Source of the DNA: Gnetum montanum
Lineage: Eukaryota; Streptophyta; Gnetopsida; Gnetales; Gnetaceae
Assembly: GCA_015680685.1 (NCBI GenBank)
Contig: MNCI01025392.1
Span: forward strand, 96,540 to 160,539
Direction: 5' to 3'
Length of the DNA: 64,000 nt
The translations under genes and the position numbers were made by a program. Shown here in pieces: positions 19,911-31,363 of the stretch. The notes beneath the pieces were generated by a model. That model was not told the origin of the DNA. It was given only the letters and a program-made list of their open reading frames with translations, and did no database searches. Position 1 is the first letter of the stretch. The number at the start of each line of letters is the position of its first letter.

Positions 19911-21072
19911 GAGGGCCTTTTGGGGGACAGTAAGGGCCTTTAGGGAGGATGCTAGAGTCTCTCTCACTTGCAAGTCTCTTGCGTGGCAGTTTCTCTTTGC
20001 ACTACAGAAAACAATAGGCACTCGTACACAGCAACCACACATACATGTAAGATGTAGGTAGCTAGCCAATGACAACATGTATACAGGAAATGCGTGGGAC
20101 GACTCTCTCTGACATTGCAACCAATGCAAACAATGCAGGACACAGTGGAAGATCGGTGCACACAGAGCATGTGACTGATAGAAACTATGGGTGCGTTACT
20201 GTACCAAGTCAAAGCTGACGGCAGTGGTAGCTATACCAGCATGTAAGGTGGCTACGTGTACCGGGAAACTATGACAAACCCTCCTCTTTCTTGACGGTCT
20301 ACATTGTAGATAGTTGCAATGGACAGGGTGAGAGACAATGGAGGTCTCCCCTCTCCCAATTAGCAAGAGATCCTGAGAAAACTGCGGTAGAGAAGAACAC
20401 AATGGCCACACATGCACATCAAAAGCAGCAACGTGTCTCTTAGCCTCTGTGTTCTCACATCAACAGTGAAAGAATGGCTGCTATTGTAAGAAATAGCGGC
20501 AGCAGGCCGGTGACAAGTGGAAACATTGTTCCCTTTCTTTTCTTGCCTTCTAACAAATGGTAGATGTCCTTTTCCAATGAAGAATTGGCGGTGAACATCA
20601 TAAAATGTGGTAGACAATTTTTCTTTCCTTCAAATTCTGAGCAGCAACATTCATTGTAGATTGGAGATTTAAATTGCAGAATTTTCTTTGCTTTTGTTGT
20701 GGTAGAACCAACATCACAGAACGATGGTGGTCAAGCGGCATCGAGACCAAATAAATTTGAATTCAATTTCAATTTTCTTGTTGTATTGTTTATTTTTTTT
20801 ATTTTTTAGGGAAGGAAAATTGCACAAATTTTTAATTTTGATTTGAATTATTTTATTATGTTTTTAAAGACATAATAGAATGCTCCTTAAATTAAATTTA
20901 AGTTTTCAATATTGTGTTTAAAAATATTATTATTATTTTGTCACATAGCCCTTTCCAGCTGAGACTATTCCTGGGTTTCTGTACCCATACGAGAGGCGCC
21001 CTGGGTGGTAGTCTCCTAAAATGAGTTTTTACAGGTGTTGGTGTGTCCAAAATTTATGCATCAACCCCTTTT

Positions 21073-21091
21073 TGGTGCTAAAAGGAGGGCT
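21073..21091 (+). other. Putative primer-binding site of G
   Basis: TGGTGCTAAAAGGAGGGCT lies six bases after the 5' LTR, where a primer site belongs. TGGTGC is the usual start of such a site (complement of ...CCA). I cannot assign the tRNA with confidence. Confidence 0.4.
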
Positions 21092-21453
21092 AGTTTCCCA
21101 ACCTCTATTTTTCCTTTATGTTTCTAAAAAAAATATCAATTTTTCTATTCTTTCTTATTGATTTGCATTGTCTGTTTCTGTTTTTACCTCCCTATTTTTA
21201 GTTTTATTACTCTATTTTAGTTTTATTTTCAAATCTCCAAATTTATACTCTAACAATCCTTACCTTAACTCTAGCTTTGGTGAGGAGATTTAAATCATTC
21301 TACTTTTAATTTACTTTTCTAAAATTTTGTAATTTCAATTTTCTTTTTTAAAAATAAAAAAATAAAAAAATAATATAGTATTTAAATGTTTTTCCATTTT
21401 TTTTAATTTTCATAGTTTATTAGCATTTTACATTTCTTGTTATTTTTCATTTT
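21092..21453 (+). other. AT-rich untranslated leader of G
   Basis: An AT-rich, T-run-rich leader between primer site and gag. I see no ORF or other signal in it. Confidence 0.6.
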
Positions 21454-22530
21454 ATGAGTGACTCTTCTTACAAAACATCTCAACAAAGAGCTTCTACTCC
21501 TACCCATAGTCAACCAGCTCCCTTGTTAAGAAATCCTTTTAACTTTAATAACTACCATGACATACCAAAATCCCTTCAGAACATAAATCTGTTCTTTGAG
21601 CCTACAACCCCTAGGAATGATGCCTGCCACCACATACAATGTTTTGAAACCTTGCTAAGGATCCACAACATTGTACATAATGATGCGGCATGTAGGGTGT
21701 TCGTAACAACATTGAGGACCAAAGCAACCCAATGGTTCTTAATTCTTCCTAACGCCTCTATTAACACGTGGCAAGAATTCAAAAACAAGTTTTTAAATCA
21801 ATTTGAGAAATTTACAAGCCTTGCTATCACATCAAGTAACTTTACCAGCCCAAGAAAGCTACCTGGGGAAAATGTTAGGGATTATAACCTTAGATTTCTT
21901 CATCAGCTTGCCTATGTGCCAAATGAGATGCGACCACAACTAGATGATATCCTTAACTTCTATCTCTCTACCATCGATCCATTCTTCGCTTATGCCATCA
22001 AATCTAATTCCAACATAACAAAAATACAAGGTGCAATGTCTAAAGCTGTGGAATTAGAGCAAATAACCCTTATGAACATCATCCAAACCCAATTTGGGAC
22101 GATGAGTGTTAGTAATCCTATGCAATCAAACCCTCTACTCTTACAAGCTTTTTAAACGTCTAATGTTATGACTAAAATTGTTTCTCCCTTTCAACCAACT
22201 TAACCTTTCAGTAATTACTCTAAATATCCCATGTCCTCTTCATTCTTACCATCCAACACTGGTTTGAATGATGACCAATCAAAATCCTTGATCCAATCCA
22301 TTGTAAATCCAAATGGGACATCAAATTCTATTAAACCATCAAACCAAACTCAAGATTAGATTACTCAGATACTCACTTCACTACAAAAACTATCCAATGA
22401 AGTGGTTGAGCTAAAGAAAAATAATAACAAAGTCCCTATACAACCAGACAAACCAAGTGCATCAATCAATGATGATTATTATTGTCTTCATAACACGAGG
22501 CAACATTTCAAAAAGACTTGTCCTTAATTC
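21454..22530 (+). pseudogene. Gag of element G
   Basis: The ORF from ATG 21454 gives 233 aa before a TAA at 22153; homologous frame then continues with stops to about 22530. The Retrotrans_gag core is clear: CRVFVTTLRTKATQWFLILP at residues 74-93, then INTWQEFKNKFLNQF. The N-terminus is polar with little structure. A decayed zinc knuckle (YYCLHNTRQHFKKTCP) lies near 22476-22525. Gag forms the particle and binds RNA. The start is supported by the AT-rich leader and the lack of an upstream in-frame ATG with homology. Confidence 0.82.
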
Positions 22531-23505
22531 TTGGTGGTGTATGGTGACAATACCCAAGGGCAACAAAATGGGAAAAACCCTATCATGTTCCTTAATGTAC
22601 CTCATGAGATAGAAAATGAAGAGGTTTCCTCATTAGAACAAGTTATGGTAGATGACCTTAACCCACATAACACTTGCTACCATAAACTTAGTGAAATTGT
22701 AAACACCAAACAACAACAAACTAGGAATAATTCTTATACACCTCCAAACAGAAGAGTTCCTAGTCAAAATAATGCAAACAACCAATCCGAGTCATCCCAA
22801 GTAACTGCCCCACAACGATCAAACCCCCCTTCTATACTTAGAAGAGCCCCATCTCAGCAAGAAGCCAAGGATGAACATAAGAATTATGATTTGGTTGAGG
22901 ATCTAAAAAGAGTTAAAGCTAACATTTCGATGTATGACCTCCTACAGTTCAATGAAATGAAAGAGGTGATTCGAGATATGGTTCATACACCCGAAGCCCA
23001 AAGAGAAAAATCCCCAATCCCTGAAAGGCAAGTTCACTTCACAAAAAGTCCTAACACACTGTTAGTACAAAACGTGAATAATTCCATGTCTAGCAAAAAG
23101 GACCACCCCCCTTTCCTAACTACTTTGATTATTTTAGGAAATAATGTCCATAACTGTTTAATGGATTCCAGTGCAACTGTTAGTGTCATGCCTCTTGATG
23201 TTTGTAACACCTTAGGAGCACAAATGATACCACAAACAAAAAGTGTGATTCAACTTGATGGATCTAATGTACCGGTGGTAGGATTATTAAAAGGAGAAAA
23301 GGTACAACTTAAGCAATACCCTACATTTACATGTTATACGGATATCCTAGTAGTTGACATGACACCCGCATACGATGTGCTCTCATCTAGGAATTTTGGA
23401 GCTAAGTTTGGGGGCTTCTTTAAGTCAGATTTCTTGGAATTATTGATCCCTATTAAAGGAAAATCTGAGTATATGATTATACCTAGGGAACCCTTTTATA
23501 AGTAA
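22531..23505 (+). CDS. Protease-containing ORF of element G (324 aa)
   Basis: An open stretch of 324 aa. The N-terminal half is a low-complexity linker rich in Asn, Gln and Ser. The aspartic protease fold begins near residue 190; the active-site loop CLMDSSATVSVMP (about 209-221) has D-S-S in place of D-S/T-G. YDVLSSRNFG further on is the conserved second half (usual form YDILLGRPW). It would cut Gag-Pol, but the changed loop and the broken flanking ORFs make activity doubtful. Confidence 0.75.
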   Translation: MVVYGDNTQGQQNGKNPIMFLNVPHEIENEEVSSLEQVMVDDLNPHNTCYHKLSEIVNTKQQQTRNNSYTPPNRRVPSQNNANNQSESSQVTAPQRSNPPSILRRAPSQQEAKDEHKNYDLVEDLKRVKANISMYDLLQFNEMKEVIRDMVHTPEAQREKSPIPERQVHFTKSPNTLLVQNVNNSMSSKKDHPPFLTTLIILGNNVHNCLMDSSATVSVMPLDVCNTLGAQMIPQTKSVIQLDGSNVPVVGLLKGEKVQLKQYPTFTCYTDILVVDMTPAYDVLSSRNFGAKFGGFFKSDFLELLIPIKGKSEYMIIPREPFYK

Positions 23506-23571
23506 GTGGTAATGAATTTCGATCAATAAACTACATCTCAAAGAAATCAAAACAACAATCATTTTGTTGGA

Positions 23572-24531
23572 GTGGTCGAACTAGGACTTGGCAAATATTT
23601 CTTAAATGATGGTATAGATGAGGCTACATGCATAAACACTATTGCATACACATATTCTACTCAATATTACCAAGCTTTTAGGGAATGTGAGAAGGTGTAT
23701 GAAGATACTTTTCCATATCACCAACATGATGGAAAAACCTTTCTTTTCGGTGACCCACCACTACTAGGAAATGATAAAGACATAAGTGAGATTCTAACTA
23801 ATGAAATATCAGAAGATGGACCAAAATTTGATGATGATCACTGTTACCTCAATCAAAGGGCCAATTTTTCAGAGTTTACGAACTTGAATACTTGGATACT
23901 AAGAGTGGATGGTGCTTCTTCTAAGAAAGGATGTGGAGCTGGAATAATGCTTATATGTCCTGGTGAAGCTCCTATTCTTAAAGCTATTAATTTCACTCAA
24001 CCAATGACCAACAACATGGTCGAGTATGAAGCACTAATTCATTGGATCAAACTAGCTAAATACTATGATTTGTCCAAACTTAAAATCTATAGCAACTCCC
24101 AACTAATAGTGAATCAAGCCAATGGTATCTTTGACGATAAAGACATCACCATGAAAGCATACAAAGCTTACATTCTTGAACTTATTAAAGAATTTGAATG
24201 TGTAACCATTGAACATGTACCTAGGGAAGAAAATTATATTCCCAATGCACTAGCCCAAATGGCTACCACTTTGGATGTCCCTTTTAAGTATAATGTTTGG
24301 GATTCAGAAATCATTATCGAAAAGGTGAAGTCCTACTCCATCCCTATTAATATCTCTTCTTTTCAAGTGTTTGATGATGATGATCATGTTTGTAAATTCC
24401 TATTTTTTGAAGGAGAATTCAGCGATCAAGGAGATACATCCAAGGATGTTGTGTTCTTGAACAAGATATCTCCTAAAACCGTAGTTAGGGAAGCTTTATT
24501 TGATGATCTACACACCAAGGTCCTGGATTAA
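23572..24531 (+). CDS. RNase H-like domain ORF of element G, upstream of RT (319 aa)
   Basis: Residues 108-232 form a plant RNase H-like domain: WILRVDGAS at 108-116 with the first acidic residue (D113), then EYEAL at 151-155 (E153). The usual third Asp is Asn in YSNSQLI (N175), and the last is Asn in IPNALAQMA (N225). Two of four catalytic acids are thus replaced. The first 100 residues have no clear domain; the G-L-G-K motif near residue 5 is too little to call a G-patch. A second, ordinary RNase H follows RT at 25258. An additional RNase H is known from Tat/Ogre elements, where I recall it after RT-RNase H; here it lies before RT. Confidence 0.75.
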   Translation: MVELGLGKYFLNDGIDEATCINTIAYTYSTQYYQAFRECEKVYEDTFPYHQHDGKTFLFGDPPLLGNDKDISEILTNEISEDGPKFDDDHCYLNQRANFSEFTNLNTWILRVDGASSKKGCGAGIMLICPGEAPILKAINFTQPMTNNMVEYEALIHWIKLAKYYDLSKLKIYSNSQLIVNQANGIFDDKDITMKAYKAYILELIKEFECVTIEHVPREENYIPNALAQMATTLDVPFKYNVWDSEIIIEKVKSYSIPINISSFQVFDDDDHVCKFLFFEGEFSDQGDTSKDVVFLNKISPKTVVREALFDDLHTKVLD

Positions 24532-24618
24532 TCTAAAAACACTAATTGGAAAATGTTAGCTCAAATTGAAACAATTTAGATTCAAAAGGGAGGGATACAA
24601 TACCCTATTAAAATAGGA

Positions 24619-25257
24619 GTGTATTTACATCCAGATGAAAGACAAAACCTTGTTAACCTATTATGTGAATTTAATGATGTTCTAGCTTGGACTTATGAAG
24701 ACCTTAGGACTTTTAATCCACTAGTAATGACACATACCATTCCCCTTAGGCTAGAAACAAAACCATTTAGGCAAAAGCTTAGACCCGTGAATCCAAAGAT
24801 TAAAATCCTTATGAAATCAGAAATTGATAAACTCCTAGAATCCAAAATAATTTATCCAATAAGACACTCCAGTTGGATCTCAAACTTAGTACCCGTTAGG
24901 AAACGAACTAGTGAGTTAAGGTTATGTATTGATTTTCATAACCCTAATACTTCTTGCATCAAGGAAAATTATCCACTCCCTCTTATGGAGGAGTTATTAC
25001 AAATTGTGAATGGTGCTCAAATGTATTCCTTTTTGGATGGATATTCAAGATATAACCAAATTTTAGTGAATAACAAGGACCAATATAAGACAACTTTTAC
25101 AACAAAGTGGGGAACCTTTGAATTCCCTAAAATGCCATTTGGCCTCATAAATGTTGGCTCTACCTTCCAAAGAGCTATGAAAAAAACTTTTGAGGGGCTA
25201 ATTAGAAAGTGTATTATTATCTGCCTTAATGACTTAACTATTTTCTCTAAAGATTGA
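24619..25257 (+). pseudogene. Reverse transcriptase of element G (catalytic motif lost)
   Basis: An open stretch of 212 aa with a standard gypsy RT order: LRPVNPKIK at 54-62, LRLCIDFHNPN at 100-110, YSFLDGYSRYNQI at 136-148 (palm Asp 140 kept), and FEFPKMPFGLINVGSTFQ near 167-184. The usual Y-x-D-D is LNDL at 203-206, so one catalytic Asp is missing. Stops separate it from the upstream RNase H-like ORF and the downstream RNase H. It cannot be active as read. Confidence 0.85.
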
Positions 25258-25913
25258 GGTACGCACCTTAAAGACCTTAGAAATGTTTTTATGAGATGTA
25301 GATAATTTGGCATCACCTTGAATGCAAAGAAATCCATCTTTGGTGTTCAAAGTGATAAATTTTTGGGTCATATAGTGACCAAAGAGGGGATTGCAATTGA
25401 TCTTGAGCAGGTAAATGCAATTTTAGAAGTACCTTACCCTTTATCCAAGACTGATCTAAGGGCTTTCTTTGGTAAGATTAATTTTGTTAAATGATTTATC
25501 CTCATCTATGCTGAATTAGTTAGACCATTGAATGATATGCTTAAGATAGATAGTAATATGCATTAGAAAGATGATAGAAAGAATGTGTTTCTTGCTATTA
25601 AAGAAGCTATAATAGATTTACCTATCATAGCTTCTCCTTGGTATGAAAATGATTTCTACTTATATGCCTTTTCTAGCAATGTTACAGCTGTTGCTATCTT
25701 GACCCAAGACATAAATGATCAGGGTGAAAGACCCATAGCTTTCATGTCTACACCTTTAAAAGATGTAGAATTAAGATACTCACCTGTAGAGAAGTAATGA
25801 CATGTTGTAATAAAATCCTTAAAGAAATTCCACTACTACTTGTTAAACTTGAAAGTCTTTGTCATTGTTCCTGATCCAACCACCATTGCTTTAGCCAAAT
25901 TACAAGATCCTAT
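25258..25913 (+). pseudogene. RNase H following RT in element G (truncated)
   Basis: The RT thumb and connection (with FLGHIV near 25360) lead into the RNase H start at 25585-25797, with DLPIIASPWYENDFYLYAFSSN, RPIAFMSTPL and a YSPVEK end. Stops and a frameshift lie before and after. The frame stops at DPIEKCMG near 25910, where the 3' LTR remnant begins, so the rest of RNase H and all of integrase are gone. Confidence 0.78.
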
Positions 25914-26900
25914 TGAGAAATGCATGGGATGGCTGTTTCTAACATTACAGCCAATGCAAACAACACAGGACATAGTGGACGGTTGGTGCACACAAAGCAC
26001 ATGGATGATAAAAACTGCGGGTGCATTACTGTACCAAGTCAAAGTTGACGGTGGTGGGAGCTATACCAGTGTGGTAGGTGGCTACACATACTGGGCAATT
26101 GTGATAGATCCTCCTCTTTCTTGACAGTCTACATTGCAGGCAGTTGCAGCAAATGGGGTGGTAGATTGTACAACAGAGGTCTCCCCTCTCCCAATCAACA
26201 AGAGATCTTGAGCAAACGGTGGCAGAGAAGAACATAGCGGCCACATGTTCATGTCAATAGCAGCGGTGCATCTCTCAGCCTCTGTGTTCTCACATCAACA
26301 GTGAAAGGATGGCTGCTATTGCAACAAACAGCAGTAGCAGGCCAGTGACAGGCGACAACATCGTTCCCTTTCTTTTCCTGCCTTCTAACAAACGGTAGAT
26401 GCCCTTTCCCAATGAAGAATTGGTGGTGAACGTCACAAAAGGTGGTAGATTATTCTCCTTTCCTTCAAATTTCGAGTAGTAATGTTCATTGTAGATTGGA
26501 GATCTGAGTTCCAGAATTTTCTTTACTTACATTGTAGTTGAATCAACATCATAGAACGACGGTGGTCAAGTGACATCAGGACTAGATAAATTTGAATTCA
26601 ATTTCAATTTTCTTGTTGTATTGTTTATTTTTTTATTTTTTAGGAAAGAAAAATTACACAAATGTTTAATTTTGATTTTAATTATTTTATTATGTTTTTC
26701 AAGACATAATAGAACCCCCCTTAAATTAAATTTAAGTTTTTAATATTTTATTTAAAAATAATATTATTATTTTGTCACATAGCCCTTTCCAGCTGAGACT
26801 ATTCTTGGGTTTCCGTACTCGTATGGGAGGTGCCCTGGGCGATAGTCTCCTAAAATGAGTTTTCATAGGTGTTGGTGTGTCCAAAATTTATGCATCAACA
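25914..26900 (+). repeat. Truncated 3' LTR of element G
   Basis: About 985 bp matching 20083-21066 of the 5' LTR and ending TCAACA at the target duplication. U3 and the TATA box are absent. The joint with RNase H (around GAGAAATGCATGGGA) lies in short similarity between the two sides, as in an illegitimate deletion. Confidence 0.85.
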
Positions 26901-27589
26901 AGATGGTGAATGTGTTTGGTGGTACTTTAGAAGGTAATAGTGATGTTGGAATGATGCATGACTTGTCGAACTTCTAGGGGAGATGGGTTGTTGAACATGG
27001 TACCCATATGGATTTGGTTGCCTATAAGGGTACTGCTACCTTAGCGATAGCATTTCCCATGCTTGTGGTTGGTACCATTTTTGGTACTATTCATAAGGTT
27101 GTGGAAGAGTTCCACTTGGGTAGTAAGCTTGTTGTTGTTATTGGTGGAATTGTCTTGGACTACCTTGAGGATAATGCAATTGTCTTAGAGCTTGCCTACA
27201 TGCTAGGCAGGGGTTTAGTGCATACACTCTAGATTCTTATAAGGGTGACACCATAGGGAAATATCCATTTGGATGTTTATATTGATAGATGTTACATTCG
27301 GTTTCATCATCGGAGTCAAACTCCACAACTTTCTCTACTATAGCAACTTTGCCCTTACCTCTTGGGTAGGCACGTTTAGCTTCTTTTCATCATCTAGGAT
27401 TACAATCAATATTTTGCTCTTTGGATTCTTTAGAAATCTTCAAAGTGGTTTGAAACTTTTCAACCTTGACTAAAATGTCAAAAAAAAATTGTTGGATATG
27501 CAAGGTCTTTCTCTTCACCACTTCATCAAGTGGTGACACCTCCTCACCACAAAATTGGACCTTTTTTTTCTGATGGATGCATCCCTATT
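26901..27589 (-). pseudogene. Gag middle part of F, between nested elements G and E
   Basis: This matches 58505-59205 of H almost collinearly: the Gln/Tyr-rich part, the knuckle region near 27280-27330 and the coiled part near 27480-27560. It is bounded by G's target duplication on the left and E's (CTATT) on the right. The matching bases resume at 36242. Confidence 0.8.
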
Positions 27590-28354
27590 TGATGAGTGTC
27601 GAGGTACCCGTACACTCAACCAATAGAATATGGGCATTTCACGCACGATCCGGTTGAACTCCGTAGATGGGCTAGTTGTGGTATCAGGACAATTATACTT
27701 AGGTTACAGTTCGTTGTCTTCCCATCTTGACCACTCTTAACTTTGTCATGTATGGTTTAGTCCAGAATGAGGTGTATGATGTGTTCCTATGCTAATGCTA
27801 CTCCTGAAGGCAATGGAAGATAATATTAACTAAGCTAAGAGAGAAAGGATGAGAGAGAATCTAAGCTATCCTAAGTGCGATGAGCATCCGTTCCTTAATC
27901 ATCCGTACACATCTTGGACTTTGTGCATAGCTACCACTAGGATTACTAAGCACAAATCCTAGGTATGCTACTGGGTTATCAAGTATTCACACTTAAATGC
28001 TCGTGATCAAGTCATACTCATTTCACATTTAATAGGAGTTTAGGGTGAGAAGAGATTAACTAAGAAAGAAGTAAATAACAATTAAGTAAATAATTAAGCT
28101 AAGTGAATGCTTTAATGATAAAGTAATCTTGATTTTTATTTCTGATCATGTGTGTGTCCAAGTATGTCACACTTGAATAAAGGTGGCATACAATTACAAT
28201 CACCACATTGTGAGCATACATTGGGAGGAAAAGGGTTGAGAGGAAAAAGATGAAAACTACAAACAAAACTAATGCTTATCAGAGTTTTCTACCTCTTATT
28301 TATAGGTGAGGAGATAGGCTGCGATATCTTGGTTAACTAAATGGCGACTCATCA
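27590..28354 (-). repeat. 3' LTR of element E
   Basis: This runs from TGATGAGTGTCGAGG to CTCATCA. By eye it differs from the 5' LTR at roughly one site in ten, more so in its first 200 bp, so the insertion is old. A TATA box (CTTATTTATAG on the + strand) lies near 28294-28304 and a GATATC site near 28322. Confidence 0.92.
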
Positions 28355-28370
28355 TACCCCCATCACTGAA
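28355..28370 (-). other. Polypurine tract of element E
   Basis: On the minus strand TTCAGTGATGGGGGTA directly precedes the 3' LTR. One base differs from the tract of B. Confidence 0.85.
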
Positions 28371-28533
28371 TGAAAACTCGTCCTCGAGTTATAGTGAGAA
28401 CAAGCTCCATTGATTACACAGTGGATAGGTACAGGATTATTGAATGGTGAAAATGGGTTTATGCTACAGTGTGGGTCAAAAAAAATTAAGACACAACACA
28501 AAGAATGTGCTACAATTACAAAATTGGTGGAAC

Positions 28534-31363
28534 TCATGTACTTCCTGGTGGTAGTGGCTCCTCCATAGGTGCTTTCCCCTTATCTTGTGCTCCAGGTCTT
28601 GGGACTTGATGGCATTGAAGTATGGCCTGGAGTTTCTCCTCTTTGGTCTGAGTATCTTGTGTCGTACATGCTAATGTTTTGATGTTTGATGGAGTCGGCA
28701 CCTCCCATGGGTAGGGTAGTTGCGGAAACATTTGATTTGCCTTGACATACTAGGCCGCAAATACCCATCGTTCCTCCTTGTAGGCTCTGGCTTTGTCTCT
28801 ATACTCTTGAAAATATGCAAGCTGTCCAGCCAAATTTTTAACGACACATTTTTGTCCTTGGTAGCTTGCCTTCACCACCTCAAGTTTAGAATTTGCAATC
28901 TTCAATTTGTGCAATATCTTCTTGCATTCTGCAAATTCTGTTTCATATTTGATGTAGGTGGTAGCTACCTGTTGCTTAAGCTCTGTTCTTGGGCACCTTG
29001 TTGTTAACATGGCAAGGTTGGCATACCACAGGTTTGCCAACTCCATGTATTCTGTAAGATCTTGGATCTGCAGGTCCCGGTTCTTAACTTCTGCCTGGTG
29101 GGCCAATGCATATGTGTCCAATACGGCCCTCCAGTCAGTGTGTTGAGCACTAATAGCGTTGATGTTGGCCTTGGCCATATGGATCTCCTTCTCAAGGATT
29201 TGTTTGTACATCTCCACCTGGTCTCAAAAGTGCTCCTTTAGCTTTTCATGCTTTTTAGCCTCATTTTTCCATGCGCTTATTTTGATAGCTATCTTTTGAC
29301 GGATTTTGCATACCTCCTCCATTGAGAGGGTTTGATTCTCCCTGGCTAAATGACTCATATCTTGGTTGACCCGGATGAACTATTCTCACAACTAATGGAA
29401 ATGTTCTTCGAGAATATTCTTTTGCTTCTCCATAGAGGTCAATTGAAGGTTGTTGGCAACAAGCTACTTATTTTCCTCCTGTAAGGCCTTGAGTATCTTG
29501 ATATGCGCATGAGTTTGCGCTTGTGCTGTAGAGGCATCCCAAAAAACCTTCTCTTTTNGTCTTGATATGCGCATGAGTTTGCGCTTGTGCTGTAGAGGCA
29601 TCCCAAAAAACCTTCTCTTTTTCTTCTGCCACCTTCTTTTTCTCTGTTAGTAGTTTGGTTAGTTGCTCAGTCTTGAAATTGTCTAGCTGGTCTGCAGGAA
29701 CAAATTGCAAAGGGTCCCGTTGTGCTACTTGTAGGGCCATGATCTTTTCTTGCAATTTTTGCACCTCTGCTTCAGCATGCTTGGCCCTCACCTCTATCAA
29801 GACCAACTTTCCCTGAGTGGAAATGAGGTCTGATTGAATTACTGTAACATCTTGAGGGATGTCAAATATGGATGTCATTACTTGTCCTATTTGTAGCAAT
29901 CGATCAAGTGCATCCTCATGTTCCACAGGAGTCATTGAGGTTTTGGCCAAAGTTTGAGCATCCCGTGCTCCCGTGAGATCTGCTGGTGGTACAACAGGTA
30001 CATTGAACAATTACTTAATGTGGTCTGCAACCACTTCTATGGCTTCCGCTGCATCCTGGTGTTGCATGAACATCACTGTGGCTGCTTCACCAGTTTCTAA
30101 TTACACTTGGAAAGATGCAATATTTTCCACGATCTATTGTGACCAAGTACTTTCCCCTCCTCTTGTATGGATGGACATTTCATCCCTTGCACGATTCAAA
30201 GAAACCGTGGGCTGTATGACATCATCAATGACACGGAAGAGATTTGCATCATCATGACTTCCCCAACTGACCATCTTAGCGATGGCCCTGAGGTGGCTCA
30301 TTAACGGTCTGTAATCTTGCAGTAGTAGTGGTTGATCTTGGTGTATGCTAGGCCTTGCTTCCTGTTGTTGGCTGGGTCCTACAAGTTGAGTTACAGTTGG
30401 TTCAGCCGTTTGTTCTTTTTCTTGTTCTGGTTCCAACGTCTCACTAGTGATTTTCCTTACAATTGGTGGCTTTAACAATTCAGCATATGAAGCATTTTGG
30501 GCTTTTCGGAGGACATCATTAGTGTATCCCTTGATACCAGCACATTGGCATAGCTTCCTAATAAGGCAAGGGAAGGGCAACACCATCTTTCCTGTCTTTC
30601 ATTCCTTGAACCACCTTAGGATCTCCGTAAGGTATAGATGAGGCAGGTTAGCATTAACCTTTTCCATCAACACTGCACATCCCCTTGCTGCATATGTTGA
30701 AATCCTTTTTAGGCCTTTTGTGGGGAAGAGGTGATACGTTCCAATTTTGAAATAGATCCTCTCTTTCATCATTAACTCTCCAAATGTCTTATCCCTGCCA
30801 TATGCCCTTTCCAACCAAACTCATCGCACATCAGGGTCTGAATGGGTAGACAACTAAGCAACCTTGGGCCATATATTCAGAAGGTTTAATACTTTCAAAA
30901 TGGCTTGCATAGAGAAAGCGACTGTTACACCACAAATGTTAACGGTGGTGCCTTGTTCTCTGTTGTGCTAGAATTAGTACGTTTCCCCTAGGTACTAGGC
31001 ACCGCTTTTAGAGAGGATAGGACATAAGGGAGATCTCTTGAGGTGATCGCTAACAGCCTCAGAAGCGAACTCTGCGAAAGATTCAAAATTTAATTCCACA
31101 ATCACCGTGGTGAATGTGGACCTTTCGTGGATAGCCTGAATGCAATCCTGGGGCAACGTGAGATGTTGTCCCTGTTCAAGCACTGCAGCAGCTCCTCCTT
31201 CTACTTGTCCGGACTGTACAGTAGGAGGGTCCTCTTGATGAATGCTAAATAATTGTTCCTCCTGCTCTACATGTTGTCCAACAGGATCTTGTCTTCCTCC
31301 TCTCCTAGGTTTTTTACTTCCACCTTGAGCAGGACCTTCCTGTTGTCCATGTTTCAGGGCCAT
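28534..31363 (-). pseudogene. ORF3 of element E: plant-transposon-like domain plus coiled coil
   Basis: ORF3 starts at ATG 31363, directly after TGATTGTAG, and ends at 28534. The span is 2,830 bp; without the 64-bp assembly duplication it is 922 codons in one frame. Residues 17-24 (KKPRRGGR) form a basic patch that could be a nuclear signal. A region near 85-300 resembles the putative plant transposon protein domain, with YLGETY, a YAARGCAVLM-like block and VLPFPCLIRKLC. Residues from about 440 to 830 are Glu/Gln/Lys/Ala-rich and look like a long coiled coil. The end is Pro-rich. Only nonsense codons break it, several at Trp positions (TGG to TAG). Function unknown. Confidence 0.75.
29497..29621. 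other. Single N between 61-bp direct duplications, shifting ORF3
   Basis: Bases 29497-29557 and 29561-29621 are identical, with an N at 29558. The 64-bp period is not a multiple of three, so this artefact alone makes ORF3 of E look frameshifted. The upstream fragments (31363, 30814, 30586, 30010) share one frame, and the downstream fragments (29217, 28731) fit it once one copy is removed. Confidence 0.88.

Larger units (their letters stand above)
18505..21066 (+). repeat. 5' LTR of element G (2.56 kb)
   Basis: This starts TGTTGA at the target duplication and ends ATGCATCAAC at 21066. The last 980 bp match the 3' LTR remnant at 25914-26900. It holds a GA-rich microsatellite at 19411-19432 and a TATA box at 19903. 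ORFs inside, such as 19902-20617 on the minus strand, have no recognisable domain and are treated as chance. Confidence 0.88.
18505..26900 (+). mobile_element. Element G: Tat/Ogre-like gypsy element with internal deletion
   Basis: A plus-strand element inserted in the gag of F. Perfect 5-bp target duplications (AGATG at 18500-18504 and 26901-26905) and TGTTGA...TCAACA LTR ends define it. Order: 5' LTR of 2,562 bp, putative primer site, gag, protease, an RNase H-like domain, RT, RNase H, then directly a truncated 3' LTR. Integrase, the 3' untranslated region and about 1.6 kb of the 3' LTR are deleted. Long LTRs and an extra RNase H-like domain point to the Tat/Ogre group, with moderate confidence. 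Confidence 0.85.

Noticed and set aside
19902-20617. Overlapping minus-strand ORFs in LTR G that look Cys-rich and related to each other and to 25836-26244
   Set aside because: The apparent conservation is only the two LTRs of the same element. No signal peptide or known Cys pattern is consistent between frames.
23572-23600. G-patch domain before the RNase H-like domain of G
   Set aside because: Only a short G-L-G-K stretch is seen; the rest of the motif is absent.
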